A stretch of DNA of 64,000 bases from Siphlonurus alternatus (taxonomy: Eukaryota > Arthropoda > Insecta > Ephemeroptera > Siphlonuridae), in contig OX463781.1 in NCBI GenBank assembly GCA_949825025.1, forward strand, positions 44,137,469-44,201,468. Reading direction: 5' to 3'. The position numbers were made by a program, and so were the translations under genes. Shown one piece after another: positions 1 to 10,184 of the stretch. Under the pieces are notes generated by a model that was not told the origin of the DNA, searched no databases, and was given only the letters and a program-made list of their open reading frames with translations. Numbering within the stretch: the first letter of the stretch is position 1; every line of letters begins with the position of its first letter.

Positions 1-559
1 AGAAGTATAGGGCATTATCCCTCTAGCCTTGTATAGAGCTCAATGGCTCAAAACAGCTGTTTCGCTGCACGAGGGGCCCCTACCCCAGTAGCACACTCGT
101 GGAAATGATCATGGAAATTTGATGGACAGTTGGTGGAAAAAAACTTTCCGCCAGAATTTCACATCTTTCCATCATTTTTCCGCCATTCATAAAAAGTAAT
201 ATATTGAATTAAAATAAGGTTTTATAATGTTTTTTACTTGTCCTTTTTAATATCCACGTCATTTTAAGAATTTAGTACCATTTTATTTATTTTGTTTTTA
301 AATCGTGAGGAAGTTTGGTGGAAAATAGTGGAAAAATATTTTCCCCCATTCCTGCACCACTTTTCCGCCATGTACTTATATACTATACACATTTTTTTTT
401 TTTTTTTTTTTTTAACTTAAGAAAATAATGTTTCCATTTTACCTGCAAGTTCTTGTAATATTGATATAAATATTATATATTGGACGTTATTACGAACAAA
501 GATTTTAATATGATGATTTTCACGTGGAAAGTTTCCATCATTTTTCCTTGTCAGTTTCA

Positions 560-1588
560 AAGTCCCGGCCCCCAAAAAAATTAAATATTATGAACGTCAT
601 TATATTCGTCATTTAATTGCTTTCATATATGAATAATCTTAATTCGCTATATATAATCTGCAAAATTAATGTAGCAAATTTTTGTAAATTTATTAAATAT
701 CATTTAAAAAATAATTTAAAATAATTTATATATTAATTCTTCTTGTATTAATTAGAATAATTAAGATTATCTATATATAATAAATATTAATTTATTTTAT
801 AATAAAAGAATAAAAAATTATACAAGTTCCAAAAATTTCTAATTTAAAAAAAAATTTAAAAACAATTAATTTAAATTGTGTACATGTTTCCTGGATCGAT
901 CGAAGGAGTTTTTAGCACCAATATAAAACATTAATTAATATATAATTATATATAACGTAATACATACCTGTGGCGCACGTGTAGGTTATTCTGAGTGACA
1001 GCTTTATTGCATCACAGGAAATCCTGATATTTTTTAAAATATTCTCATCTGTTTTTAATATCAATTTTGACGCGTCAATTAATTAATTCATACATCCGAT
1101 CGACGATCCGAAATTTCCGTATAATTATGTGATGTTTGAAAATATTGGCGCATTTTGTGCGAATAACAGCGATCCTATCGGTAGAAATAATGAACTAATT
1201 TTCGTTTGTCAACTTCTGCAAATGGCCGTCAACCGTCAACTCTGCCATGTGAAGGATTTGTCTGACTCGGGGGGGAAAGTTTGTCAACCAATTATGATAA
1301 AGTAATAGATTTAGAACATTTGTAAGTATAAAATCTGTTTGCATTGTTAGTTCATGATCATAATTAAACATGAATTTTTACTATGTGTGCTCTAGATTTT
1401 CCGAGATCAAAGTTGTTATGTTTGTTCCCACCATTTTGCCATGAGGCATTTTGTGAATTTTTTGATGAAATTGTGAACTGAGTACTCGATCGTAATCTCT
1501 TAATAAAAACAAGTTCTTGCTAACTATACATGCATATTCTTATTGATTAACGTCAAGTACATATTTTAAGATTGTATTAAAAATATTT
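560..1588. other. AT-rich spacer before the array, no gene seen
   Basis: The segment is AT-rich with short A/T runs and no long open frame, clear splice pair or terminal repeat. It lies between the TGGAAA-rich left end of the 81-8163 element and the first array unit. Confidence 0.6.
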
Positions 1589-1617
1589 GTAAATAGGCCT
1601 TTTATGTTCTCTTTTAA

Positions 1618-2312
1618 GGGTAAGATACAGTATGTAACACGAATCAGCTGATTCAGCAGTCCTATTTGATAAACATGTAAGCCTTTGTACTTCACAAATA
1701 TTCTGAAATAAACTTGACAGATTTTAGTACCTAAAAGCCATATAAAAAATATCAAGATAATTATTTTAGCATACTTTTTTTAATTATTATTTTTTGTTTT
1801 AATTTTTAGCATAAGGATTTCCCATGAAGAGTTAAACTAAAATCTTTGGTGAAAAAAAATATCATTAGCTCAAATAATTGTCTTGAAATTTTTTCTATTG
1901 CTGTTAGGTACTAACAAAGTCTTCTACTCGCACAATGGTTGTAACAAAACATTATTTTGTTTATAATGTCTTTCGCATGAAGCCTTTTTCATTGTTAAAC
2001 ATGGGACGACGTAATGCCTAATTTTGTAACCAGAGCAGAGAACGTAACGGCATTGTTGGCGCTAGGCAACGGTGTCAACTTCATAATTAACGGTCATTTT
2101 CCATAAGATAACATGTAAATCAACAACTGTCCCATGTTTTTCCTTTCACGCGACAGACATTACACAACAATACTTTGTTTACAAACAACGAGCAGAAGAC
2201 TTTGGGTACTAAAATCTGTCTTAAAATTATTTTAAAATTTTTGTGAATTTGTAAAGGTATAAATGTTACTCAAATAGGACTACAAAATCAGCTGATTTGT
2301 TTTACCTTACCT
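1618..2312. mobile_element. TTAA-flanked foldback element, repeated in every array unit
   Basis: TTAA lies at 1614-1617 and 2313-2316. The ends are GGGTAAGATA and, on the other strand, AGGTAAGGTA, followed by matched inverted arms that share AATCAGCTGATT, a TTTGTGAA block and GGTACTAAAATCTGTC. Without the 290-bp insertion and its 8-bp duplication the length is 397 bp. The foldback at 62361-62754 is 394 bp and has the same arm order, so they are one family. TTAA targets fit piggyBac- or Kolobok-type MITEs. Equivalent copies sit at the same place in units 2-6. Confidence 0.8.
1915..2204. mobile_element. hAT-like MITE nested in the foldback element, with 8-bp duplication
   Basis: The 290-bp insert starts CAAAGTCTTCTACTCG and ends with the near-complement CGAGCAGAAGACTTTG. 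It is flanked by the perfect 8-bp direct repeat GGTACTAA (1907-1914 and 2205-2212). Its arms continue inward, with paired AATGTCTTTCGCATGAA and CACGCGACAGACATT and a second pair around CATGGGAC. An 8-bp duplication is the hAT signature. The same insertion at the same site in all six units shows it predates the tandem amplification. Confidence 0.85.
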
Positions 2313-2377
2313 TTAACATCCCTGCGCCTTTAAAATGACTGTTAAGATTTTAAAATAAATCCCTTTCACATGTTTAG

Positions 2378-2572
2378 CCAAGACCGCTACCAAGCGACCA
2401 GCTGGCTCGGGAACGGTGACTAAAGGCGCAGAGAGGGCGAGAGGCTCGGGGAAGGGCCACGACGCACTGACCGCTCAGGAGAGCCCAGAGCATGGCTCCC
2501 AAAGTAAAAGCAGCTCTGCACGGGCAACATCAACGTCCCGGGACAAGTCTCAGAGGGAGAATGCAGATACAG
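2378..2572 (+). CDS. Exon-like block, copy 1 of the tandem array (phase 1-1, 65 codons)
   Basis: The block is GC-rich against an AT-rich surround and its edges coincide with splice signals: CACATGTTTAG before it and ACAG|GTAAAT after it. It is 195 nt with one open frame that starts with two bases of a split codon and ends with one base, so copies would join in frame (G|CC, Ala). The 65-residue product starts AKTATKRPAGSG and ends ENADT. It is rich in Ser, Lys, Arg, Gly and Glu, has no Cys, and looks disordered. The protein is not recognised. There is no start codon or flanking exon in the window, so it could be an internal exon of a partly captured gene or non-functional. The minus frame is also open, but its splice signals are weaker. 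Confidence 0.45.
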
Positions 2573-3357
2573 GTAAATAGGCCTTTTATGTTCTCTTTTA
2601 AGGGTAAGATACAGTAACACGAATCAGCTGATTCAGCAGTCCTATTTGATAAACATGTAAGCCTTTGTACTTCACAAAAATTCTGAAATAAACTTGACAG
2701 ATTTTAGTACCTAAACGCCATATAAAAAATATCAAGATAATTATTTTAGCATACTTTTTTTAATTATTATTTTTTGTTTAAATTTTTAGCATAAGGATTT
2801 CCCATGAAGAGTTAAACTAAAATCTTTGGTGAAAAAAAATATCATTAGCTCAAATAATTGTCTTGAAATTTTTTCTATGGCTGTTAGGTACTAACAAAGT
2901 CTTCTACTCGCACAATGGTTGTAACAAAACATTATTTTGTTTATAATGTCTTTCGCATGAAGCCTTTTTCATTGTTAAACATGGGACGACGTAATGCCTA
3001 ATTTTGTAACCAGAGCAGAGAACGTAACGGCATTGTTGGCGCTAGGCAACGGTGTCAACTTCATAATGAACGGTCATTTTCCATAAGATAACATGTAAAT
3101 CAACAATTGTCCCATGTTTTTCCTTTCACGCGACAGACATTACACAACAATACTTTGTTTACAAACAACGAGCAGAAGACTTTGGGTACTAAAATCTGTC
3201 TTAAAATTATTTTAAAATTTTTGTGAATTTGTAAAGGTATAAATGTTACTCAAATAGGACTACAAAATCAGCTGATTTGTATTACCTTACCTTTAACATC
3301 CCTGAGCCTTTAAAATGACTGTTAAGATTTTAAAATAAATCCCTTTCACATGTTTAG

Positions 3358-3552
3358 CCAAGACCGCTACCAAGCGACCAGCTGGCTCGGGAACGGTGAC
3401 TAAAGGCGCAGAGAGGGCGAGAGGCTCGGGGAAGGGCCACGACGCACTGACCGCTCAGGAGAGCCCAGAGCATGGCTCCCAAAGTAAAAGCAGCTCTGCA
3501 CGGGCAACATCAACGTCCCGGGACAAGTCTCAGAGGGAGAATGCAGATACAG
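3358..3552 (+). CDS. Exon-like block, copy 2
   Basis: It encodes the same residues as the block at 2378-2572, with the same TTTAG acceptor and ACAG|GTAAAT donor and the same symmetric phase. The intron before it is 785 bp. Confidence 0.42.
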
Positions 3553-4337
3553 GTAAATAGGCCTTTTATGTTCTCTTTTAAGGGTAAGATACAGTAACAC
3601 GAATCAGCTGATTCAGCAGTCCTATTTGATAAACATGTAAGCCTTTGTACTTCACAAAAATTCTGAAATAAACTTGACAGATTTTAGTACCTAAAAGCCA
3701 TATAAAAAATATCAAGATAAATATTTTAGCATACTTTTTTTAATTATTATTTTTTGTTTAAATTTTTAGCATAAGGATTTCCCATGAAGAGTTAAACTAA
3801 AATCTTTGGTGAAAAAAAATATCATTAGCTCAAATAATTGTCTTGAAATTTTTTCTATGGCTGTTAGGTACTAACAAAGTCTTCTACTCGCACAATGGTT
3901 GTAACAAAACATTATTTTGTTTATAATGTCTTTCGCATGAAGCCTTTTTCATTGTTAAACATGGGACGACGTAATGCCTAATTTTGTAACCAGAGCAGAG
4001 AACGTAACGGCATTGTTGGCGCTAGGCAACGGTGTCAACTTCATAATTAACGGTCCTTTTCCATAAGATAACATGTAAATCAACAATTGTCCCATGTTTT
4101 TCCTTTCACGCGACAGACATTACACAACAATACTTTGTTTACAAACAACGAGCAGAAGACTTTGGGTACTAAAATCTGTCTTAAAATTATTTTAAAATTT
4201 TTGTGAATTTGTAAAGGTATAAATGTTACTCAAATAGGACTACAAAATCAGCTGATTTGTATTACCTTACCTTTAACATCCCTGAGCCTTTAAAATGACT
4301 GTGAGGATTTTAAAATAAATCCCTTTCACATGTTTAG

Positions 4338-4532
4338 CCAAGACCGCTACCAAGCGACCAGCTGGCTCGGGAACGGTGACTAAAGGCGCAGAGAGGGCGA
4401 GAGGCTCGGGGAAGGGCCACGACGCACTGACCGCTCAGGAGAGCCCAGAGCATGGCTCCCAAAGTAAAAGCAGCTCTGCACGGGCAACATCAACGTCCCG
4501 GGACAAGTCTCAGAGGGAGAATGCAGATACAG
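4338..4532 (+). CDS. Exon-like block, copy 3
   Basis: It encodes the same residues as copies 1 and 2, with intact splice-like borders. The upstream intron differs by a few bases, for example GTGAGG for GTTAAG about 40 bp before the acceptor. Confidence 0.42.
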
Positions 4533-5317
4533 GTAAATAGGCCTTTTATGTTCTCTTTTAAGGGTAAGATACAGTAACACGAATCAGCTGATTCAGCAGT
4601 CCTATTTGATAAACATGTAAGCCTTTGTACTTCACAAAAATTCTGAAATAAACTTGACAGATTTTAGTACCTAAAAGCCATATAAAAAATATCAAGATAA
4701 ATATTTTAGCATACTTTTTTTAATTATTATTTTTTGTTTAAATTTTTAGCATAAGGATTTCCCATGAAGAGTTAAACTAAAATCTTTGGTGAAAAAAAAT
4801 ATCATTAGCTCAAATAATTGTCTTGAAATTTTTTCTATGGCTGTTAGGTACTAACAAAGTCTTCTACTCGCACAATGGTTGTAACAAAACATTATTTTGT
4901 TTATAATGTCTTTCGCATGAAGCCTTTTTCATTGTTAAACATGGGACGACGTAATGCCTAATTTTGTAACCAGAGCAGAGAACGTAACGGCATTGTTGGC
5001 GCTAGGCAACGGTGTCAACTTCATAATTAACGGTCCTTTTCCATAAGATAACATGTAAATCAACAATTGTCCCATGTTTTTCCTTTCACGCGACAGACAT
5101 TACACAACAATACTTTGTTTACAAACAACGAGCAGAAGACTTTGGGTACTAAAATCTGTCTTAAAATTATTTTAAAATTTTTGTGAATTTGTAAAGGTAT
5201 AAATGTTACTCAAATAGGACTACAAAATCAGCTGATTTGTATTACCTTACCTTTAACATCCCTGAGCCTTTAAAATGACTGTTAAGATTTTAAAATAAAT
5301 CCCTTTCACATGTTTAG

Positions 5318-5512
5318 CCAAGACCGCTACCAAGCGACCAGCTGGCTCGGGAACGGTGACTAAAAGCGCAGAGAGGGCGAGAGGCTCGGGGAAGGGCCAC
5401 GACGCACTGACCGCTCAGGAGAGCCCAGAGCATGGCTCCCAAAGTAAAAGCAGCTCTGCATGGGCAACATCAACGTCCCGGGACAAGTCTCAGAGGGAGA
5501 ATGCAGATACAG
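5318..5512 (+). CDS. Exon-like block, copy 4, with two amino-acid changes
   Basis: Splice-like borders and frame are intact. Two substitutions against the other copies are both non-synonymous in the plus frame: Gly17 to Ser (GGC to AGC) and Arg49 to Trp (CGG to TGG, a CpG-type change). Residues are numbered from the Ala formed at the exon junction. Confidence 0.42.
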
Positions 5513-6296
5513 GTAAATAGGCCTTTTATGTTCTCTTTTAAGGGTAAGATACAGTAACACGAATCAGCTGATTCAGCAGTCCTATTTGATAAACATGTAA
5601 GCCTTTGTACTTCACAAAAATTCTGAAATAAACTTGACAGATTTTAGTACCTAAAAGCCATATAAAAATATCAAGATAATTATTTTAGCATACTGTTTTT
5701 AATTATTATTTTTTGTTTAAATTTTTAGCATAAGGATTTCCCATGAAGAGTTAAACTAAAATCTTTGGTGAAAAAAAATATCATTAGCTCAAATAATTGT
5801 CTTGAAATTTTTTCTATTGCTGTTAGGTACTAACAAAGTCTTCTACTCGCACAATGGTTGTAACAAAACATTATTTTGTTTATAATGTCTTTCGCATGAA
5901 GCCTTTTTCATTGTTAAACATGGGACGACGTAATGCCTAATTTTGTAACCAGAGCAGAGAACGTAACGGCATTGTTGGCGCTAGGCAACGGTGTCAACTT
6001 CATAATTAACGGTCATTTTCCATAAGATAACATGTAAATCAACAACTGTCCCATGTTTTTCCTTTCACGCGACAGACATTACACAACAATACTTTGTTTA
6101 CAAACAACGAGCAGAAGACTTTGGGTACTAAAATCTGTCTTAAAATTATTTTAAAATTTTTGTGAATTTGTAAAGGTATAAATGTTACTCAAATAGGACT
6201 ACAAAATCAGCTGATTTGTATTACCTTACCTTTAACATCCCTGAGCCTTTAAAATGACTGTTAAGATTTTAAAATAAATCCCTTTCACATGTTTAG

Positions 6297-6491
6297 CCAA
6301 GACCGCTACCAAGCGACCAGCTGGCTCGGGAACGGTGACTAAAGGCGCAGAGAGGGCGAGAGGCTCGGGGAAGGGCCACGACGCACTGACCGCTCAGGAG
6401 AGCCCAGAGCATGGCTCCCAAAGTAAAAGCAGCTCTGCACGGGCAACATCAACGTCCCGGGACAAGTCTCAGAGGGAGAATGCAGATACAG
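6297..6491 (+). CDS. Exon-like block, copy 5
   Basis: The coding block matches copy 1. Its upstream intron is one base shorter, which shifts the array register by one. Both splice-like borders are intact. Confidence 0.42.
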
Positions 6492-7276
6492 GTAAATAGG
6501 CCCTTTATGTTCTCTTTTAAGGGTAAGATACAGTAACACGAATCAGCTGATTCAGCAGTCCTATTTGATAAACATGGAAGCCTTTGTACTTCACAAAAAT
6601 TCTGAAATAAACTTGACAGATTTTAGTACCTAAAAGCCATATAAAAAATATCAAGATAATTATTTTAGCATACTTTTTTTAATTATTATTTTTTGTTTAA
6701 ATTTTTAGCATAAGGATTTCCCATGAAGAGTTAAACTAAAATCTTTGGTGAAAAAAAATATCATTAGCTCAAATAATTGTCTTGAAATTTTTTCTATGGC
6801 TGTTAGGTACTAACAAAGTCTTCTACTCGCACAATGGTTGTAACAAAACATTATTTTGTTTATAATGTCTTTCGCATGAAGCCTTTTTCATTGTTAAACA
6901 TGGGACGACGTAATGCCTAATTTTGTAACCAGAGCAGAGAACGTAACGGCATTGTTGGCGCTAGGCAACGGTGTCAACTTCATAATTAACGGTCATTTTC
7001 CATAAGATAACATGTAAATCAACAACTGTCCCATGTTTTTCCTTTCACGCGACAGACATTACACAACAATACTTTGTTTACAAACAACGAGCAGAAGACT
7101 TTGGGTACTAAAATCTGTCTTAAAATTATTTTAAAATTTTTGTGAATTTGTAAAGGTATAAATGTTACTCAAATAGGACTACAAAATCAGCTGATTTGTA
7201 TTACCTTACCTTTAACATCACTGAGCCTTTAAAATGACTGTTAAGATTTTAAAATAAATCCCTTTCACATGTTTAG

Positions 7277-7379
7277 CCAAGACCGCTACCAAGCGACCAG
7301 CTGGCTCGGGAACGGTGACTAAAGGCGCAGAGAGGGCGAGAGGCTCGGGGAAGGGCCACGACGCACTGACCGCTCAGGA
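7277..7379 (+). pseudogene. Truncated exon-like block, copy 6
   Basis: The acceptor side is intact, but identity to the array ends after CGCTCAGGA at 7379 and AT-rich sequence follows, with no donor at the break. Reading on in the same frame meets TAG within about eight codons. It could serve as a terminal exon with a short new tail, or be a plain truncation at the array edge. Confidence 0.6.
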
Positions 7380-7880
7380 TATAGTTTTATTTTCCTAGTG
7401 TTCTTAATTATAATAATTACATAATTTTATATTATAAAAGGGTTTCTAATATTTTGATGTAATGATCATGACAAATAAAACCTATATTCATTTTGTAAAA
7501 CTGGCTTTAAAAATTATGGTCAAACAAACTTAATTGTAATTTAAGTTATTTTTTCATTATTATAGTGTGAAAATGTTCTGCATTAAAATTAAAATTGGTT
7601 GGCCATTGATTTTATTAAAGAATTTTTTTATTCTGTCTATAATATTTCACTGTCCTTAGTTAGCAAAAATCCAATAATCCTGTAATGAATTGACAATAAT
7701 AAAAAATAATAATTCCGGGCTTCACTGGTTGGGGTGGTAAAATAATTAAGTGAAATATAACAATGTATTGGGAAGTTTTGCATTTTAATATTTGTTTTTT
7801 TTTACATTGCTTTATTTATGTTTTAAAATTTAATTTAAATTTTTATATTTTGTGCAGCATAATTGAAAATTATACTGAAA
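7380..7880. other. AT-rich unique sequence between the array and the right subterminal zone
   Basis: No open frame, splice pair or terminal repeat stands out here. The TGGAAA-rich zone of the 81-8163 element begins at its end. Confidence 0.6.
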
Positions 7881-7974
7881 ATTATTTTTTTTATTATTTA
7901 GTAAAATTTCCATTAATTTGGTAGAAAATTTTTCCAAATAAAAATTACATGAAACTATAGTGGAAATATTCATG

Positions 7975-8061
7975 GTGGAATAATTCGCCACTTTTCCATG
8001 CTGGAAAAGCCGCCACTTTTTCATGCTGGAAAAGCCGCCACTTTTCCATGCTGGAAAAGCG
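7975..8061. repeat. Short tandem repeat GCCGCCACTTTTCCATGCTGGAAAA, about three copies
   Basis: Three near-identical ~25-bp units carry CGCCACTTTTTCATGCTGG-type sequence with an internal TTTCCA/TGGAAA palindrome. They are part of the right subterminal zone of the 81-8163 element and resemble CCACTTTTCCGCCATG near 357-372 in the left end. Confidence 0.8.
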
Positions 8062-8379
8062 GTAGCCTAATGTCTCATTTTCCTGGTGATTTCCACGTGA
8101 AAAACTCTTGGAAATTCCACAAGGAAATCACGAGGAAAACCCATGGAGTGTGCTACTGGGGTACCGGAGCAGAGTTTTTGTTCAACATTAGCGAGAACGT
8201 TGTTTTTATCTCATCTCAAATTTGATATTTATTTGCAATTCTACTACAAGCCAAACCGGTTGCAGTATCTATAACGTGTATTATTAAAAGAATTTTAAAA
8301 CACGTACTGCAATTCGCAAGCAATCTGGGGTAGAAGTTCGTATCTTTGTTCATAAAGCATACAAAATTGCTATTGGCTG

Positions 8380-8501
8380 TGCGCAGATTAGTCACCTAGC
8401 GTTTGCGCAGCATCATTTGGATTCAAGCTTTTTTATCATGCACACACTTTGCGGAGCCATGCGCAGTAGACTACTAACATTTAAAACTCGTTTCTGCGCA
8501 G
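8380..8501 (+). promoter_or_regulatory. Cluster of four TGCGCAG motifs (NRF-1 half-site-like)
   Basis: TGCGCAG occurs at 8380, 8404, 8460 and 8495, all on the plus strand, just outside the right end of the 81-8163 element. TGCGCA is the half-site core of NRF-1-type promoters. No gene start is recognised nearby, so this may equally be another repeat's internal motif. Confidence 0.25.
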
Positions 8502-8589
8502 CTTTTCTAAGCCATGGCTATTAATTTACGGAAAACTCTATCATAGAGCAGAAAAAATTAAACGTATGCACCGTGCGCATGGGACAGCC

Positions 8590-9842
8590 CTGGGTCTGGC
8601 CGGGGGCCGATATGGCCCGCTCCGCGGGAGGGCCGCCCGGCCGTTGAGCGGGCGGGGAAGGGGGGGGGGGGGGGGGAGTTGCCCGCCGCAGGAGCGAAAA
8701 TTTTAGCAAAAGGGGCGTGGCTTTCTTATTTTTTTTTTAATTTTAATATGTGTTAAAATATTGCAAGGTTTCATTTATTGGGATAATTAAATTTAAATTT
8801 GAGTATTTTTTTTTTATTTATATATATAGTTACAGTTTAATATATATATTATTAAGTTAAAGTAAAAAATGATGATCTACGACCAAAAAATAAAATAAAG
8901 AAACAGCTGAGTTAATATATTATTTTTAACTAATAATAGTTCTAGTGCTCCCCTCCATAATGCAACCGAAATCCAAAAAATTCAAATATCATGCTGATGG
9001 TTCTATAAAATAAAAAAAATCCAAAGTCAGAGAAAAAGCGTCTTACTTGACAAACATCCTCCATTTCACTTGAAAAAGTAAAAGTATATACACTGTTATA
9101 TAGCCATAGGTGGTGTTTCAGGGCTCGAGCTTTAACCAAAAACGTATAAAAAATATTTTTGCTCGATCAGAGCAGTTTTTCTGTAAAAAAATCGAAAACA
9201 TTTGCCATAGTAAATATATATGTTAATTCTCATATGAGTTTTCATTGTTTTCATTTATTTAATATTGATGGGAATATTGGGAATACAGGTCGATTCGAAA
9301 ACATAATTATATATTTTTTAAACATTTTTTGGTTACAGCTCGTATATATATGTCTATACTTCTTTTATATTGCATCATATTGGTGTATTTTTTCGAATTA
9401 ATAGAGGGTGTTAATTTGTTTAGGTATAGGCCCTACGCGTTTTTAATAATATTTGGAAGTTCTTTCTGGACAACCAGGACAACCTATGTGAGATAGAATT
9501 TTTGGATTCATGTCGTCCTAAAATTCAGTACAAACTTTATTTTTTTTAAGTAATGAAAATGTGCACATGAACTCGTTAGACATTCAAATACGTCTATTTT
9601 TCTACAGTGCTTAATTTCTTTTAAGTCCTCTCAAAAGATATGAATTGTAAGTTATAATGCACAAAGTCAAGCGTGTCTTTTTATCATATTAAATAAAATA
9701 ATCCTTGAAACACTTGATAAATTTTTGAATATTTTATAATTTCAGTAAAATTTCAAATTTTCTATGAGGCCCGGAGGGGGCCCGCGCAGGCCGGGGCCCG
9801 CTCCGCATTTGCGGAGTCAACTATATGGCCAGACCGACCCAG
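8590..9842. mobile_element. Probable degenerate DNA transposon with CTGGGTC...TGGCC ends
   Basis: The left end reads CTGGGTCTGGCCGGGGGCC. The right end is the complement of CTGGGTCGGTCTGGCCATAT. Both ends are followed inward by GC-rich CCGCTCCGC-type sequence. The left end also has the CCCGCCGCAGG...AAAAGGGGCGTGGC block, which appears (reversed) near the right end of the hAT element at 13541-17263 and, diverged, in the one at 33374-34181. No target duplication was found, so the ends are imperfect. A G-run of 19 lies near 8660. The AT-rich interior has no coding capacity. Confidence 0.4.
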
Positions 9843-9923
9843 ATTTTTATATTATATTATTATAATTTATATTTATAATTAATATTATTATTAATTTCAA
9901 CAATTATCATTTAATTTAGCTAA

Positions 9924-10160
9924 ATAGAATAGAATAGAATAGAATAGAATAGAATAGAATAGAATAGAATAGAATAGAATAGAATAGAATAGAATAGAAT
10001 AGAATAGAATAGAATAGAATAGAATAGATCGAGTAGAGTAGAGTAGAGTAGAGTAGAGTAGAGTAGAGTAGAGTAGAGTAGAGTAGAGTAGAGTAGAGTA
10101 GAGTAGAGTAGAGTAGAGTAGAGTAGAGTAGAGTAGAGTAGAGTAGAGTAGAGTAGAGTA
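9924..10160 (+). repeat. Pentanucleotide arrays (TAGAA)n then (GAGTA)n, left flank
   Basis: TAGAA repeats run to about 10027, a short interruption (GATC) follows, then GAGTA repeats run to 10160, where the 10161-19383 element begins. The right flank has the mirrored order on the same strand, as expected if a single array was split by an insertion. Open frames across it encode only STLLY-type repeats and are not genes. Confidence 0.95.
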
Positions 10161-10184
10161 CCCACGTCTAAATCTGGACTACAT

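Larger units (their letters stand above)
1589..7379 (+). repeat. Tandem array of a ~980-bp unit, about 5.9 copies
   Basis: Unit boundaries, taken at the exon-like block's 3' end, are 1589-2572, 2573-3552, 3553-4532, 4533-5512, 5513-6491 and a partial 6492-7379. Lengths are 984, 980, 980, 980 and 979 bp; the first has an extra TATG after GATACAG. Copies differ by only scattered substitutions and single-base indels. Homology starts at 1589 exactly at the GTAAAT donor-like site, without a preceding exon block, and stops at 7379 inside the sixth exon block. Each unit is an AT-rich intron-like part (~785 bp) carrying two nested MITEs, followed by a GC-rich 195-nt exon-like block. Confidence 0.95.
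81..8163. mobile_element. Large TIR-bounded element (E1) enclosing the exon-like tandem array
   Basis: Positions 81-98 read TACCCCAGTAGCACACTC and 8146-8163 are its exact reverse complement, an 18-bp perfect inverted repeat. The outermost TA on each side can be read as a 2-bp target duplication, giving 16-bp termini that begin CCCC. Both subterminal zones (about 100-560 and 7880-8145) are packed with TGGAAA/TTTCCA and GCGGAAAA-type words. A second inverted pair, TTTTCACGTGGAAA at 517-530 and its complement at 8090-8103, supports matched ends. No transposase-like reading frame is visible, so it would be non-autonomous. The middle holds the 980-bp array. The TIR is seen directly; that it moved as one unit is inference. 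Confidence 0.6.

Noticed and set aside
2420..6539. Minus-strand 66-residue frames repeated in each array unit (MLLYLTLKREHK...)
   Set aside because: They run across the GC-rich block and into the intron-like AT-rich DNA, past the strong plus-strand splice borders. They repeat only because the unit repeats.
8590..9842. Confident hAT call for this GC-rich-ended segment
   Set aside because: The subterminal sequence resembles the other hAT elements, but no 8-bp duplication was found and the ends do not start with matched CAG, so it is listed only as a degenerate element.
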